Shown here: in pieces, positions 15,951 to 25,042 of the stretch
Position numbering within the stretch: the stretch's first letter is position 1
Layout: the number at the start of each line of letters is the position of its first letter
Assembly (NCBI GenBank): GCA_046091285.1
Contig: JBJTBH010000229.1
Coordinates: 1 to 29,958 of the forward strand
DNA: 29,958 nucleotides
Direction of reading: 5' to 3'
From: CAIXOZ01 sp046091285
Lineage (GTDB): Bacteria; Cyanobacteriota; Cyanobacteriia; PCC-6307; Cyanobiaceae
Notes under the pieces: model-generated
What the model saw: the letters and a program-made list of their open reading frames with translations, nothing else
What the model was told of the DNA's origin: nothing
The model's database searches: none
Position numbers and translations under genes: made by a program

Positions 15951-18900
15951 CGAAGCCGTTTCCGCCGGCGACTGACGCCCTGTCCTCCGGGCAGTCCTCG
16001 CTGCCGGCGTTCGAGGCCAATCGCTTTCCCCTCGATCCTGGGCTGAGGCTGCTGGAGGCCAGTGCCGGCACCGGCAAGACCTTTGCCCTCGCCCATCTGG
16101 TCCTGCGGCTGGTCACAGAACCGCGTTCCGACGGCTTCCTGCGCCTCAACCAGCTGCTGGTGGTCACCTTCACCAACGCAGCGGCGGCAGAGCTGCGCGA
16201 TCGCATTGCCCGGCGGCTGCAGGAGGGGCTGCGCTGCCTGACGTCAGAAGCGGATCAGCCGTCGGATGGGGCGTTGGCCGGCTGGCTGGCGGGTCTTCCC
16301 GAGGAGCCCGCCGATCGCGATCGTCTGCGTGGGCAGTTGCTGCTGGCCCTGGAGGAGATCGACAGCGCTGACATCACCACCATCCATGGGTTCTGCAGCC
16401 GCACCCTGCAGCGGCAGGCCCTGGAGGCCGGCCGGGCCCCGGATCTGAAGCTCGAGACCGAGGCCGGCATCCTGCGTCAGGAGCTCTGCCACGATTACTG
16501 GCAGGGTCAGGTGCTGGCCCTGCCGCCAGAGCTGCTGGCCGGCCTGCAGAAGCGGGGGCTGCAGGTGGATCGGCTCGCGGAGGTGCTGAGCAGCCTCGAT
16601 TCCGATCCGGCCCTGGGGCCTGATCCCCTCCCGGAAGGGCTGCGGTCGGATCGTCCCATGGTGGAGCAGCTGGAGGCCGTCTGGCTCGAGCCCTGGGACC
16701 GTTTCGTCACCCTCTGGCGTGAGCGTGGCACCGCTCTGGAGCAGAGCCTGCGCGATCAGGCCCGGCGCTGGCGTCAGGAGTACGGCGCGACGAGCACCAC
16801 CCCCTATGCCGCGGCCCCCCGCAGTGACCGTGCGGCCCTGATCAGCGGCTGGCTCGCTGACCAACCTCCCGGCGGCAGTTATCGCGCGGTGCTTGAGCAG
16901 GACAAGCTGCTGGCCGGTTACTTCCATCCCGGTGCCTTCTGCAAGGTGGCCCGCGCCCTTGAACATCCCGATCACGGCGATCCATCCCTGCCGGATCCGG
17001 CCCTGATGGCGGCGATCGCCGCTGTGGTCGATGGTCCGGCGGAACGGTTGCTGCTGCATTTCTGTCACTGGGTGCGGCCGGAACTGGCACGCCGCCGTGA
17101 GCAGCGCGGCACGATCGGTTTCTCGCAGCTTCTCGAGGCGCTCGATCCGGGTGATGGCGAGGGGCCCGGGTCGTCCAGCCCCCAGGCCATGGCGCTTCTC
17201 GAGGCCGTCGGACGTCGCTATGCGGTGGCGTTGATCGATGAATTTCAGGACACCGATCCGATTCAGTGGCGGATCCTCGAGCGCTGCTTCGTCGCTACCG
17301 GTCGGCATCTGCTGGTGATGGTGGGGGATCCCAAGCAGGCCATCTATCGCTTCCGTGGTGGCGAACTGGCCACCTATCGGGCTGCCCGCGCGGCCAGCGC
17401 TGCCGTCGTCGGTCTTGGTGTCAACCATCGCAGCAGTGCGGTGTTGCTCGATCAGCTCAACCGACTGATGGCCCCGGGGCTGCTGCGTTCCAGGTTGCCC
17501 GTGCCTCAGGTGAGCAGTCCGGAAACCGAATCCGCCAGGCAGCCGCGACTGGCCCTTCCGGCGGCGGAATCGCCTCTGCAGCTGCTCTGGTTCGGCGCCG
17601 ATCGCGCGGCCGGGGGTCCCCTGCCCTCGCTCACGGCGATCGAGGCCGAGCTTCCCGAGGCGCTCGCCCGATGGGTGCAGGCTCTGCTCGGTCGCGGCCT
17701 GGCCCTGGAGCACCGCGGCCGCCGTCGGCTTCTCGGACCGGAGGATCTCTGCCTTCTGGTCACGCGCCATCAGCAGGCGGAGGCCCTTCGCCAGGCCCTC
17801 GAGCGGCGGGGACTGGCGACCCGGTTGGTGAGTTCAGGTGATGTGATGGCCAGTGAAGGGGCCATGGTGCTGCAGCGTTGTCTCGATGCCCTGGCGGATC
17901 CCGGGGATGGCAACCGGCTCAGGCTGCTCGCCGCGTCGCCGCTTCTCGCTTGGAGTGCCGAACGGCTGGCTGCCACCACACCCCTGCAGTGGAGCGCCCT
18001 GGCTGCCCGTCTCGGGGACTGGGCGGAACAGCTGTCCGGCCTGGGGTTGCTGGGTGTCCTGAATCAGCTGCTGCAACGGGATGGTCTGGCCCGGTTGACG
18101 TTGCGGGGACGGGTGCTGGCCGATCTGCAGCAGGCAGCCACGTTGGTGCAGGAGCAGATCCATCGCGAGGCCCTGGGACCGCGGGCCGCCGCCGACTGGC
18201 TGCGACGACGACGTCTGGATCCGGATCTGGATCCACCGGATACCCACCAGCTCCACAGTGATGCCGTTGATGCCGCCATTTCGGTGGTGACGGTGCATCG
18301 CAGCAAGGGGCTGGAGTATCCGGTGGTGATCTGTCCGTATCTGTGGCAGGCCCCCAGTCAGCGTTCCCGCGGTCTGGGCATCCGCTGGAGTCCCCCCGGC
18401 AGCCACAGCCCCCGTCTCGATCTGCACCTTTCGTCGCTCTGGGGACAGGGCTGGGCCGCGGCGGCGCAGGATCTCGAGGCCCAGGAGCAGGAACGGGAGC
18501 GGCTCGCCTACGTGGCGGTCACCCGCGCTCAGGTGCTGCTGGTGCTCTGTTACGCGCAGGTGGCAGGCCATGACGCCAATCCTCTGCTGCCGTGGCTGGT
18601 CGGCGAGGATCCGCGCTTCGGGGCCGATGGTGTGCTGCCCCGTGGTGCTCAGGGTCAGCAGGCCGAGGGCTCCGTCGCCTGGCGCGAGCGGCTGGAGCAG
18701 GAGGCGCGTCGCCGTGGCCTGGCGCTCACCCTGACGCTTCTGCCCTCAGCAGACGCCGCGGCAGATCCGGGGCCGGCCGGGGCTGACGGGACCGACCCGC
18801 CAGGGAGCGCACCGGATGCTGACGGCGACGGTGCGGAACTCGTCTGCGCTGCGGTGCCCACCTGGCCTCTGGAGACCAGCTGGGGCCGCAGCAGTTACAG

Positions 18901-19912
18901 CGGCTGGACCCAGCGCCAGGGACCGGCACAGGCTCCGGCTGCCCTGGAGGAAGGACGGGACCGTGATGCTCAGGTGGCGCCCCTGGAGTGGATGGAGGCC
19001 TCCGAGCCTCTTGTTGTGGGCGGCACCCTCGGCTCCGAGGATCCCGAGCTCCGGCAGCACCTGCTCGCGGATGGTCCCCTGGCGGCCTTCCCACGGGGGG
19101 CCGCGGCGGGGGATTGCCTGCACCGCATCCTGGAGCGTGTTGATTTCCAGCTGGCCGGGGATGATCCCGAAACCCAGCGCATCGTGCAGCGCGAACTGGC
19201 CCGATCCGGCGTTGCGTCGTCCCAGGCCGAGGCCGTCGGCGTCGCCCTCGATCGGCTGCGGCTGACGCCTTTCGGTGGAGCGCTGGGGCGGTTTCAGCTG
19301 GCCGGCCTCACGCCGACCGGACGGCTGCCTGAGCTGAGTTTTGATCTGCCCCTGGCGGCCAGCGACGATCGGCTTCAGCTGGTGCGCGCCCGCGATCTGG
19401 CGGCGGTGTTCCGCCACCATCCGGGTGGAGCCTTTGGTGAGGAGTACGCGGGACGTCTGGCGGGGTTGTCGGTGGCCAGTCGCGGCTTCCTCACCGGTTC
19501 CATCGATCTGGTGTTCGCGGCTGAGGATCAACTGGGGCAACGCCGCTGGTGGGTGGTCGACTGGAAGAGCAACTGGATCGGTGAACGGGATGCTCAGGGC
19601 CAGCCCCGCGCCTGTGCACCCCGTCACTATCACCCGGCGGCGCTGCGACAGGCGATGGTGGAGCATCACTATCCCCTGCAGGCCCATCTGTATCTCGTGG
19701 CCCTGCATCGCTACCTGGGCTGGCGCCTGAACGGCTACCGGCCCGAGCGGGATCTGGGGGGCTATGGCTATGTGTTTCTGCGCGGGGTGCCAGGTCCTCT
19801 CGGTGACGGACTGGCGGCGGACGCGGGCGCCGTTCCGGGGGTGTTTGTGGAGAGACCGCCGCTGGATCGGATTCTGGCTCTGGATGCGCTGCTGCAGGAG
19901 GGGACCCCATGA
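15947..19912 (+). CDS. recB: Exodeoxyribonuclease V beta subunit RecB
   Basis: A 1321-residue UvrD-type 3'-5' helicase joined to a nuclease domain, the motor and cutting subunit of RecBCD. Walker A is ASAGTGKT (K44). Later helicase motifs are ALIDEFQDTDPIQW, VMVGDPKQAIYRFRGG, VVTVHRSKGLEYPVVI and LAYVAVTRAQVLLVL. The C-terminal nuclease keeps GDCLHRILE, GSIDLVF and VVDWKSNW, giving the His, Asp, Asp and Lys expected for metal-dependent cutting. Between helicase and nuclease, at roughly residues 930-965, lies a Pro/Ala/Gly/Asp-rich linker without conserved order. It is somewhat longer than E. coli RecB. Start and stop overlap recC and recD by four bases each. Confidence 0.95.
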   Translation: MTKPFPPATDALSSGQSSLPAFEANRFPLDPGLRLLEASAGTGKTFALAHLVLRLVTEPRSDGFLRLNQLLVVTFTNAAAAELRDRIARRLQEGLRCLTSEADQPSDGALAGWLAGLPEEPADRDRLRGQLLLALEEIDSADITTIHGFCSRTLQRQALEAGRAPDLKLETEAGILRQELCHDYWQGQVLALPPELLAGLQKRGLQVDRLAEVLSSLDSDPALGPDPLPEGLRSDRPMVEQLEAVWLEPWDRFVTLWRERGTALEQSLRDQARRWRQEYGATSTTPYAAAPRSDRAALISGWLADQPPGGSYRAVLEQDKLLAGYFHPGAFCKVARALEHPDHGDPSLPDPALMAAIAAVVDGPAERLLLHFCHWVRPELARRREQRGTIGFSQLLEALDPGDGEGPGSSSPQAMALLEAVGRRYAVALIDEFQDTDPIQWRILERCFVATGRHLLVMVGDPKQAIYRFRGGELATYRAARAASAAVVGLGVNHRSSAVLLDQLNRLMAPGLLRSRLPVPQVSSPETESARQPRLALPAAESPLQLLWFGADRAAGGPLPSLTAIEAELPEALARWVQALLGRGLALEHRGRRRLLGPEDLCLLVTRHQQAEALRQALERRGLATRLVSSGDVMASEGAMVLQRCLDALADPGDGNRLRLLAASPLLAWSAERLAATTPLQWSALAARLGDWAEQLSGLGLLGVLNQLLQRDGLARLTLRGRVLADLQQAATLVQEQIHREALGPRAAADWLRRRRLDPDLDPPDTHQLHSDAVDAAISVVTVHRSKGLEYPVVICPYLWQAPSQRSRGLGIRWSPPGSHSPRLDLHLSSLWGQGWAAAAQDLEAQEQERERLAYVAVTRAQVLLVLCYAQVAGHDANPLLPWLVGEDPRFGADGVLPRGAQGQQAEGSVAWRERLEQEARRRGLALTLTLLPSADAAADPGPAGADGTDPPGSAPDADGDGAELVCAAVPTWPLETSWGRSSYSGWTQRQGPAQAPAALEEGRDRDAQVAPLEWMEASEPLVVGGTLGSEDPELRQHLLADGPLAAFPRGAAAGDCLHRILERVDFQLAGDDPETQRIVQRELARSGVASSQAEAVGVALDRLRLTPFGGALGRFQLAGLTPTGRLPELSFDLPLAASDDRLQLVRARDLAAVFRHHPGGAFGEEYAGRLAGLSVASRGFLTGSIDLVFAAEDQLGQRRWWVVDWKSNWIGERDAQGQPRACAPRHYHPAALRQAMVEHHYPLQAHLYLVALHRYLGWRLNGYRPERDLGGYGYVFLRGVPGPLGDGLAADAGAVPGVFVERPPLDRILALDALLQEGTP

Positions 19913-21615
19913 GCGACAGCGTGAGCAGCGGAGCGAATGGCGGTGGTCCGCCCGGGGCGGCGATGTCACCGGCCTGGCTGACCGATCTGGCCGATTCCCT
20001 GGCTGAGGCCCTGCCCAGGTTGTACGGCACCGCAACCGATCCGCTCCTGACGGACCTGATCGCGGCCCTGACCCGGGCCCTGGCGGTCGGGGAGGTGAGT
20101 CTCGATCTGCGCGGTCCGGCACCTGAGGGGCTCGATCCAGCGCTCTGGCCCGACGCCTGCCGCCGGGCTCTGGAGGCCAGTGCTCTCGTCAGCCGCAGCG
20201 ATGGCCCGCTCGTGCTTGACGGGGATCGACTGCACTGGCGCCGCTGGCATCAGCTGCGGGAGGAGGTGATCGATTCCCTGGTGCAGCGGTCGCAGGGGCC
20301 CCAGGCGACGGAGATCAGTGCCGCCGCTCTGGAGCGGGCCGGCGTCGAGGCGGCGGCGGCCGGTCTTGATTCACGGCAGCAGCAGGCGGTGCTGGCGCTG
20401 TTGCAGGGACCGCTGGTGCTGCTGGAGGGGGGGCCTGGCACCGGCAAGACCAGCACGGTGGTTCAGATGCTGGCGGCGTTGTTGCGGCAGAAACCGGAGG
20501 CCCGTGTGCACCTGGCGGCTCCCACCGGCAAGGCTGCCGCCCGCCTGCGCCAGGCGATCCAGCGGGGCAGCGAGCGCCTGGAGGCACCGCTGGCGGTCCG
20601 CATCGGGGCCTTCCCCTGCACCACCCTGCATCGCCTGCTGGAAAGTCGTGGTGAGCGCTTCGCCCGTGATCGGGCCCATCCGCTCCAGCTCGATCTGTTG
20701 GTGGTGGATGAGTTGTCGATGGTTGATCTGCCGTTGATGGCGGCGCTGCTGGCGGCCCTGCCCAGCGGCTGTCGGCTGCTGCTGGCGGGGGATGCGGCCC
20801 AGCTGCCCCCCGTGGGGCCGGGAGCGGTGCTGCAGGAGCTGAATCGACGCCATCAGGCCCTGGGATCGGCGGCGATCACCCTCACCACGACCTATCGCAA
20901 CCAGGGGGCGATCGCTGCCGTGGCGCAGCAGCTGCGGCAGTTGCCGGATCAGGCGGATCTGCTGTCTGGAAGTGGCCTCGATCGACTCGACCCGGCTGAC
21001 AATCTGCAGTGGTTCCAGGCGCCCGGTCGCACCCTGCCCCCGTTGGTGCTGGAGAGGCTGGCGACGCACCGCGATCATCTGGCCCGTCTGGCGGCTGATT
21101 TCAGGGATCGCCTCGACGGGGCGGAGGCCTCAACCCTGCAGGCGCTGCTGGCGGGAGAGGCGGCCAGCCGGTTGCTGATCGCCCAGGAGCAGCTCGCCGT
21201 TCTCACCCCCCTCCGCCGTGGACCCTGGGGCCTGGAGGCCATTCATCACGCCCTGCTGGGGCCGGCCGCCGCTCAGGGCCCCCAGGCCTGGCCGGCCGGC
21301 ACCCCCGTGCTCTGTGAGCGCAACCGCAGTGATCTGGATCTGGCCAATGGGGATGTCGGCGTGTTGCTGGCGCTCGATCGCGGACGACAGGTGCTCTTCG
21401 CCGGCGCTGGATCGGAGCCGGCGCGGTTGATTCCTGCGGCTCTGCTCGGTGATGTCAGTCCGGCCCATGCGCTGACGGTGCACAAGGCCCAGGGCAGCGA
21501 AATGGAGTCGGTGATCGTGTTGCTTCCCGAGCGCAGCCTGGATCAGCGGCGTCTCCTCTACACGGCCCTGACCCGGGCCAGGCAGCGGGCCGTGCTGATC
21601 ACTCCTGCCGACTGA
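19909..21615 (+). CDS. recD: Exodeoxyribonuclease V alpha subunit RecD
   Basis: A 568-residue 5'-3' SF1B helicase, the second motor of RecBCD. An N-terminal domain that docks on the complex (about 20-150) is followed by Walker A GGPGTGKT (K180), LLVVDELSMVDLPLMAALL (motif II), LLLAGDAAQLPPVGPGAVL (motif III), TLTTTYRNQGAI (motif IV), ALTVHKAQGSEMESVIVLL (motif V) and RRLLYTALTRARQRAV (motif VI). The length is close to the E. coli protein. The first 20 residues are Ser/Gly-rich. It is the last gene of the recC-recB-recD run; a 104-base spacer follows before the cupin gene. All three subunits look intact, so Chi-regulated break repair is likely working. Confidence 0.95.
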   Translation: MSDSVSSGANGGGPPGAAMSPAWLTDLADSLAEALPRLYGTATDPLLTDLIAALTRALAVGEVSLDLRGPAPEGLDPALWPDACRRALEASALVSRSDGPLVLDGDRLHWRRWHQLREEVIDSLVQRSQGPQATEISAAALERAGVEAAAAGLDSRQQQAVLALLQGPLVLLEGGPGTGKTSTVVQMLAALLRQKPEARVHLAAPTGKAAARLRQAIQRGSERLEAPLAVRIGAFPCTTLHRLLESRGERFARDRAHPLQLDLLVVDELSMVDLPLMAALLAALPSGCRLLLAGDAAQLPPVGPGAVLQELNRRHQALGSAAITLTTTYRNQGAIAAVAQQLRQLPDQADLLSGSGLDRLDPADNLQWFQAPGRTLPPLVLERLATHRDHLARLAADFRDRLDGAEASTLQALLAGEAASRLLIAQEQLAVLTPLRRGPWGLEAIHHALLGPAAAQGPQAWPAGTPVLCERNRSDLDLANGDVGVLLALDRGRQVLFAGAGSEPARLIPAALLGDVSPAHALTVHKAQGSEMESVIVLLPERSLDQRRLLYTALTRARQRAVLITPAD

Positions 21616-21719
21616 GCGTCACGTCCTGAAACCGGCGGGCCGGTCATTGTGCAAACCGTCAACGGATTCCCGGAACGCTCCCTTTCCGCCCATCCTGAGG
21701 CTGTTGTGCCGACACGGCC

Positions 21720-22133
21720 GTGGCCTCCGTTCCCGCTTCGATCGACGACGGCCTCACGCTGGAGGCTTCCCTCGCCGAGCCCCCTGAGATCGGACGCTTC
21801 GAGCGCCCCTGGGGGTGGTACGAAACGCTGGCGATCGGGGATCACTATCTCCTCAAGCGCCTCTGGATCCGGGCCGGCAGTCGGCTCAGCCTGCAGCGCC
21901 ACCGGCATCGGTGCGAGCACTGGGTGGTGGTGGCCGGTGATGGTGTGCTCGAAAACGACGGTCAGGTCAGCGCCGCGTCCGTGGGGGCGACCCTGTTCAT
22001 CGCCCAGGGGGCGATCCATCGCGCCAGTGCCGGAGCCGAGGGCCTGGAGATCATCGAGGTGCAGCGGGGATCGATGCTGCTTGAAGGGGACATCGAACGA
22101 TTCGCGGATGATTACGGAAGGGTCCCGTCATGA
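21720..22133 (+). CDS. Cupin of the mannose-6-phosphate isomerase type II family
   Basis: A 137-residue single-domain cupin starting at GTG 21720. The opening FERPWGWYETL and KRLWIRAGSRLSLQRHRHR, then EHWVVVAGDGVLENDG and ATLFIAQGAIHRASAGAEG, match the C-terminal cupin of bifunctional GMP/PMI enzymes and stand-alone PMI-II proteins that interconvert fructose- and mannose-6-phosphate for GDP-mannose and envelope sugars. The metal-site pattern HRHRCEH and the later His in GAIHR are present. No nucleotidyltransferase partner is nearby, so its exact substrate is open. The upstream 104 bases show no clear Shine-Dalgarno site. Confidence 0.8.
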   Translation: MASVPASIDDGLTLEASLAEPPEIGRFERPWGWYETLAIGDHYLLKRLWIRAGSRLSLQRHRHRCEHWVVVAGDGVLENDGQVSAASVGATLFIAQGAIHRASAGAEGLEIIEVQRGSMLLEGDIERFADDYGRVPS

Positions 22134-22277
22134 AGTGTTAGGATTCAACTTCAGCCTTTGATAAAGGGCAGGGCAGCCACGGGTGTTTGGTACGGGATCT
22201 CTGTTCCCCGGCCCACCCAAGATTCCGATGGGTTCCTGCCGGCCTGCGTTGAAGGATTTACAGGCCCTATCTTTTCT

Positions 22278-24347
22278 GTGACGCAACCCACCCTGGGCAG
22301 TGCTTTCAGCTGCTCTGTCGAGCTCAGCGCCTCCGTTTCCTCGATCGCTCCCGATGCTGTCGACGCGGATCTTGAGGGGGGGGCAGAGCTCGCTTCCACG
22401 ACGATGGAATCGGCGCTGATCGACGAGGAGGCTCTTTTCCGCGCGCCTGCAGCCAGCGAGTCCGGATCTGCCGGCGAGGAGCTCCTCTCCGCTTCCACCG
22501 ACGTCGAGGACGTTGAGGAAGGTGTCGACAGCGTTGCTTCCATGGCCGGCGTTTCCAATCCCAGCGCCGACGTCACGGCGGCCGATCTGGCCGTGACCGC
22601 TGAAGCGGCGTCGCCTTTGACGGCTGCCGAGGTGGTCCCGGCGGCTGCTGAACCGTCGGGCTTCGCCTGTTTCGGCTTCGAGGCCCGGCTGCTTGAGGCC
22701 CTGGCCGCCTGCGGCTATGAAGCCCCGTCCCCGATCCAGAAGGCGGCGATTCCGGAGCTGCTGCTCGGTCGTGATCTGGTGGGTCAGGCCCAGACCGGCA
22801 CCGGGAAGACGGCGGCCTTCGCACTGCCGATGCTCGCCGCCCTCGATCCTGATCAGCGCACCCCCCAGGTGCTGGTGCTGGCCCCGACCCGTGAGCTGGC
22901 CCTGCAGGTCGCGGAAGCTTTCAGCACCTATGCCGCCCGGATGCCCCAGGTGCGGGTGCTGGCTCTCTACGGCGGCGCTGATTTCCGCGATCAGATTCAT
23001 CAGCTGCGTCGGGGTGTGCAGATCGTGGTCGGCACTCCCGGTCGCGTCATGGATCACATGCGCCAGGGCACCCTCAACCTCAGCGGCCTGCGCAGCCTGG
23101 TCCTTGATGAAGCCGATGAGATGCTCCGCATGGGCTTCATCGATGATGTCGAGTGGGTGTTGCAGCAGCTTCCTGAGCAGCGCCAGGTGGTGTTGTTCTC
23201 AGCGACGATGCCGTCGGAGATCCGCCGCATCGCCCATACCCACCTGCGCAATCCGGCCGAGATCACGATCCGCCAGAAGCAGGCCGATTCCACCCGCATC
23301 CGTCAGCGCTATCTGACGGTCAATGCTCCCCACAAGTTGGAGGCCCTGAAGCGGGTGCTGGAAGCTGAGCGTCGGGAGGGTGTGATCATCTTCGCCCGCA
23401 CCAAGGCGATCACCCTCACCGTGTCGGAATCGCTGGAGCAGAACGGTTATGACGTGGCCGTCCTCAATGGTGATGTCCCCCAGGCTCAGCGTGAGCGCAC
23501 GATCGAACGCCTGCGCAGCGGCACGGTCGATGTGCTGGTTGCCACCGATGTGGCGGCCAGGGGTCTTGATGTCGAGCGCATCTCGCTGGTCGTCAATTAC
23601 GACATTCCCTTCGACAGTGAGGCCTATGTCCACCGCATCGGCCGCACCGGTCGCGCCGGTCGCAGCGGTGACGCCATCCTGTTCCTCACGCCCCGGGAGC
23701 GCCGGTTCCTCGGCGGCCTGGAGCGGGCCGTGGGACGGCCGATCGAGGCGATGGATGTCCCCAGCAACGCCACCATCAACCAGAATCGTCTCGATCGCCT
23801 GCGCGAGAAGCTGACCGGCGAACTCACGAATCCCAGCGGCAGCGAAGAGGAGCGGGCGCTGCTGGCGGAGATTCTCCAACGTGTCTGCCAGGAGCAGGGC
23901 ACCAGTCCGGATCAGCTGGCCCTCGCGGCCCTGCGGATGTCGGTGGGGCAGCAGGCGCTGCTGGTCCATGGGGATGAGCAGTGGCTGCGGCAGCCCGCCC
24001 AGCGCCAGGATCGCGATGGTGGGGAGCGTCGTCGACTTCCCGATCCGGCCGGTTCCAATCGTCGCCGGCCCGGTCCCCGGGCCGAGGGACCTGCGGCGCC
24101 TCCGGAGGCTGATATGGATCGCTACCGGATTGAGGTGGGCTGGCGTGATCGGGTCAAGCCGGGCAACATCGTCGGCGCCATCGCCAATGAGGCCGGTCTG
24201 AACGGCCGCAGCATCGGCAGAATTCAGATCTTTGACACCCACAGCACCGTCGATCTGCCCAGCGGCATGCCGGAGGATGTCTTCCAGGGGCTGCGTCGTC
24301 TGCGGGTGATGAACAAGGAGCTGCAGATCAGCCGCATCCCTTCCTGA
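22278..24347 (+). CDS. deaD: DEAD-box ATP-dependent RNA helicase, DeaD/CsdA type
   Basis: An RNA helicase of about 689 residues that unwinds structured RNA during ribosome assembly and cold adaptation. After an N-terminal stretch of about 130 residues rich in Ala, Ser, Asp and Glu comes the core: PSPIQKAAIPELL (Q motif), AQTGTGKT (Lys177), PTRELALQV, TPGRVMDH, DEAD (277-280), SATMPSE, IFARTKAIT, TDVAARGLDV and HRIGRTGRAG. The tail from about residue 613, DRYRIEVGWRDRVKPGNIVG through the GRIQIFDTHSTVDLP block, is the DbpA/CsdA RNA-binding domain that targets rRNA. GTG 22278 is preferred, giving VTQPTLGSAF; the frame stays open upstream to 22158 but with no recognisable content. It is preceded by a 144-base spacer that may be an untranslated leader. 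Confidence 0.93.
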   Translation: MTQPTLGSAFSCSVELSASVSSIAPDAVDADLEGGAELASTTMESALIDEEALFRAPAASESGSAGEELLSASTDVEDVEEGVDSVASMAGVSNPSADVTAADLAVTAEAASPLTAAEVVPAAAEPSGFACFGFEARLLEALAACGYEAPSPIQKAAIPELLLGRDLVGQAQTGTGKTAAFALPMLAALDPDQRTPQVLVLAPTRELALQVAEAFSTYAARMPQVRVLALYGGADFRDQIHQLRRGVQIVVGTPGRVMDHMRQGTLNLSGLRSLVLDEADEMLRMGFIDDVEWVLQQLPEQRQVVLFSATMPSEIRRIAHTHLRNPAEITIRQKQADSTRIRQRYLTVNAPHKLEALKRVLEAERREGVIIFARTKAITLTVSESLEQNGYDVAVLNGDVPQAQRERTIERLRSGTVDVLVATDVAARGLDVERISLVVNYDIPFDSEAYVHRIGRTGRAGRSGDAILFLTPRERRFLGGLERAVGRPIEAMDVPSNATINQNRLDRLREKLTGELTNPSGSEEERALLAEILQRVCQEQGTSPDQLALAALRMSVGQQALLVHGDEQWLRQPAQRQDRDGGERRRLPDPAGSNRRRPGPRAEGPAAPPEADMDRYRIEVGWRDRVKPGNIVGAIANEAGLNGRSIGRIQIFDTHSTVDLPSGMPEDVFQGLRRLRVMNKELQISRIPS

Positions 24348-24395
24348 ACCCTCTCCCGAGCCGGGGGCGTTCAGAACACGGCCACCTGAGCCGAA

Positions 24396-24427
24396 ACCGT
24401 CCTGCTGCATCCATGCAGCAGGACGGT
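24396..24427 (+). terminator. Perfect 14-bp hairpin downstream of deaD
   Basis: ACCGTCCTGCTGCA (24396-24409) pairs exactly with TGCAGCAGGACGGT (24414-24427), loop TCCA. It starts 49 bases after the deaD stop. No T-run follows, so it may be a terminator stem, an RNA-stabilising 3' structure or something else. Confidence 0.5.
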
Positions 24428-24605
24428 CTGGACGCCTCGGGCGTGCCAGCTCCATCGGACTGGATCAGCGCCGCGGCAGAGGTGAGCCGCTCCTGGGTTC
24501 TGTCAGGATTTGGCGACCGGGAAAGAACGCCGGGATCGCTGGGGCCTTCGTGGTGACGGTGCCTGGCGAGGTTGCGGGGAGTGGTGTTCCCCGGGAGCGT
24601 TCCTT

Positions 24606-24640
24606 TCAGGCGGTGAATCTCAGGCGGTGAATCTCAGGCG
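24606..24640 (+). repeat. Tandem repeat of a 14-base unit, 2.5 copies
   Basis: TCAGGCGGTGAATC occurs at 24606-24619 and 24620-24633, followed by TCAGGCG at 24634-24640. The copies are identical. Confidence 0.95.
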
Positions 24641-24676
24641 CAGTCCGGGGAGATCACCCTGATTCCCCTGGAGGGC

Positions 24677-24699
24677 CGGCCTGATCGCCGATCAGGCCG
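24677..24699 (-). terminator. Hairpin just after the small minus-strand gene
   Basis: CGGCCTGATC (24677-24686) pairs with GATCAGGCCG (24690-24699), loop GCC. It begins seven bases beyond the stop of the frame at 24706-24906 on the minus strand, where a terminator would be expected, though the T-run is missing. Confidence 0.45.
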
Positions 24700-24705
24700 C
24701 GGCAC

Positions 24706-24906
24706 TCAGGCGCAGAGGCCGGTCACGGAGTTGGTGGAGAGCATCGTCACCTGCTCCAGAGGCAGACTTTCGATCGCTGCGATCAGGCCTGGCTGAATCG
24801 AGGCCTGTTCGCTGGCCACAAGGGTCTGGAGCAGATCAAAACGATCCTGGGCGGCAAGCTCGCCGTTGTCATGCCAGGCCAGGCTCCAGGGGACGGGGGC
24901 AACCAT
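24706..24906 (-). CDS. Small hypothetical protein
   Basis: A 66-residue frame starting at ATG 24906. The protein is acidic and looks foldable, with helices such as QDRFDLLQTLVASEQASIQ and PGLIAAIESLPLEQVTML, unlike the Arg/Pro-rich shadow frames of this DNA. A hairpin sits seven bases after its stop. Against it: no strong Shine-Dalgarno site lies close to the start (GGAG is about 14 bases away) and I recognise no family. It stands alone between deaD and rbp, on the opposite strand to both. Confidence 0.5.
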   Translation of the reverse strand: MVAPVPWSLAWHDNGELAAQDRFDLLQTLVASEQASIQPGLIAAIESLPLEQVTMLSTNSVTGLCA

Positions 24907-25036
24907 CAGAGGTCAAGCTCCACGATCAGGATTTGCTGACAATGGGACCCTAGGGGAGCTCGGGTCCGAAAGTCAGGGATCGCTTCAGATTCGGGACACG
25001 AATCTCCATGTCCCGCCGTGAAGGCAGGCGATCCTG

Positions 25037-25042
25037 TAATAT
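25037..25042 (+). promoter_or_regulatory. Possible -10 element of rbp
   Basis: TAATAT lies in the 274-base spacer before rbp and directly follows a TG. No good -35 match is seen 16-18 bases upstream. If used, it would give an untranslated leader of about 130 bases. Confidence 0.3.

Larger units (their letters stand above)
24348..24705. other. Intergenic region with strong hairpins and a tandem repeat
   Basis: These 358 bases between deaD and the small minus-strand frame contain a perfect 14-bp hairpin (24396-24427), a tandem repeat of a 14-base unit (24606-24640) and a 10-bp hairpin (24677-24699). The longest plus-strand frame here, starting in the first hairpin, shows no recognisable protein. 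A small RNA is possible but unsupported. Confidence 0.4.

Noticed and set aside
24409..24560. Small plus-strand frame starting in the hairpin after deaD
   Set aside because: The start codon is inside a perfect hairpin, no ribosome-binding site is seen and the peptide has no recognisable features.
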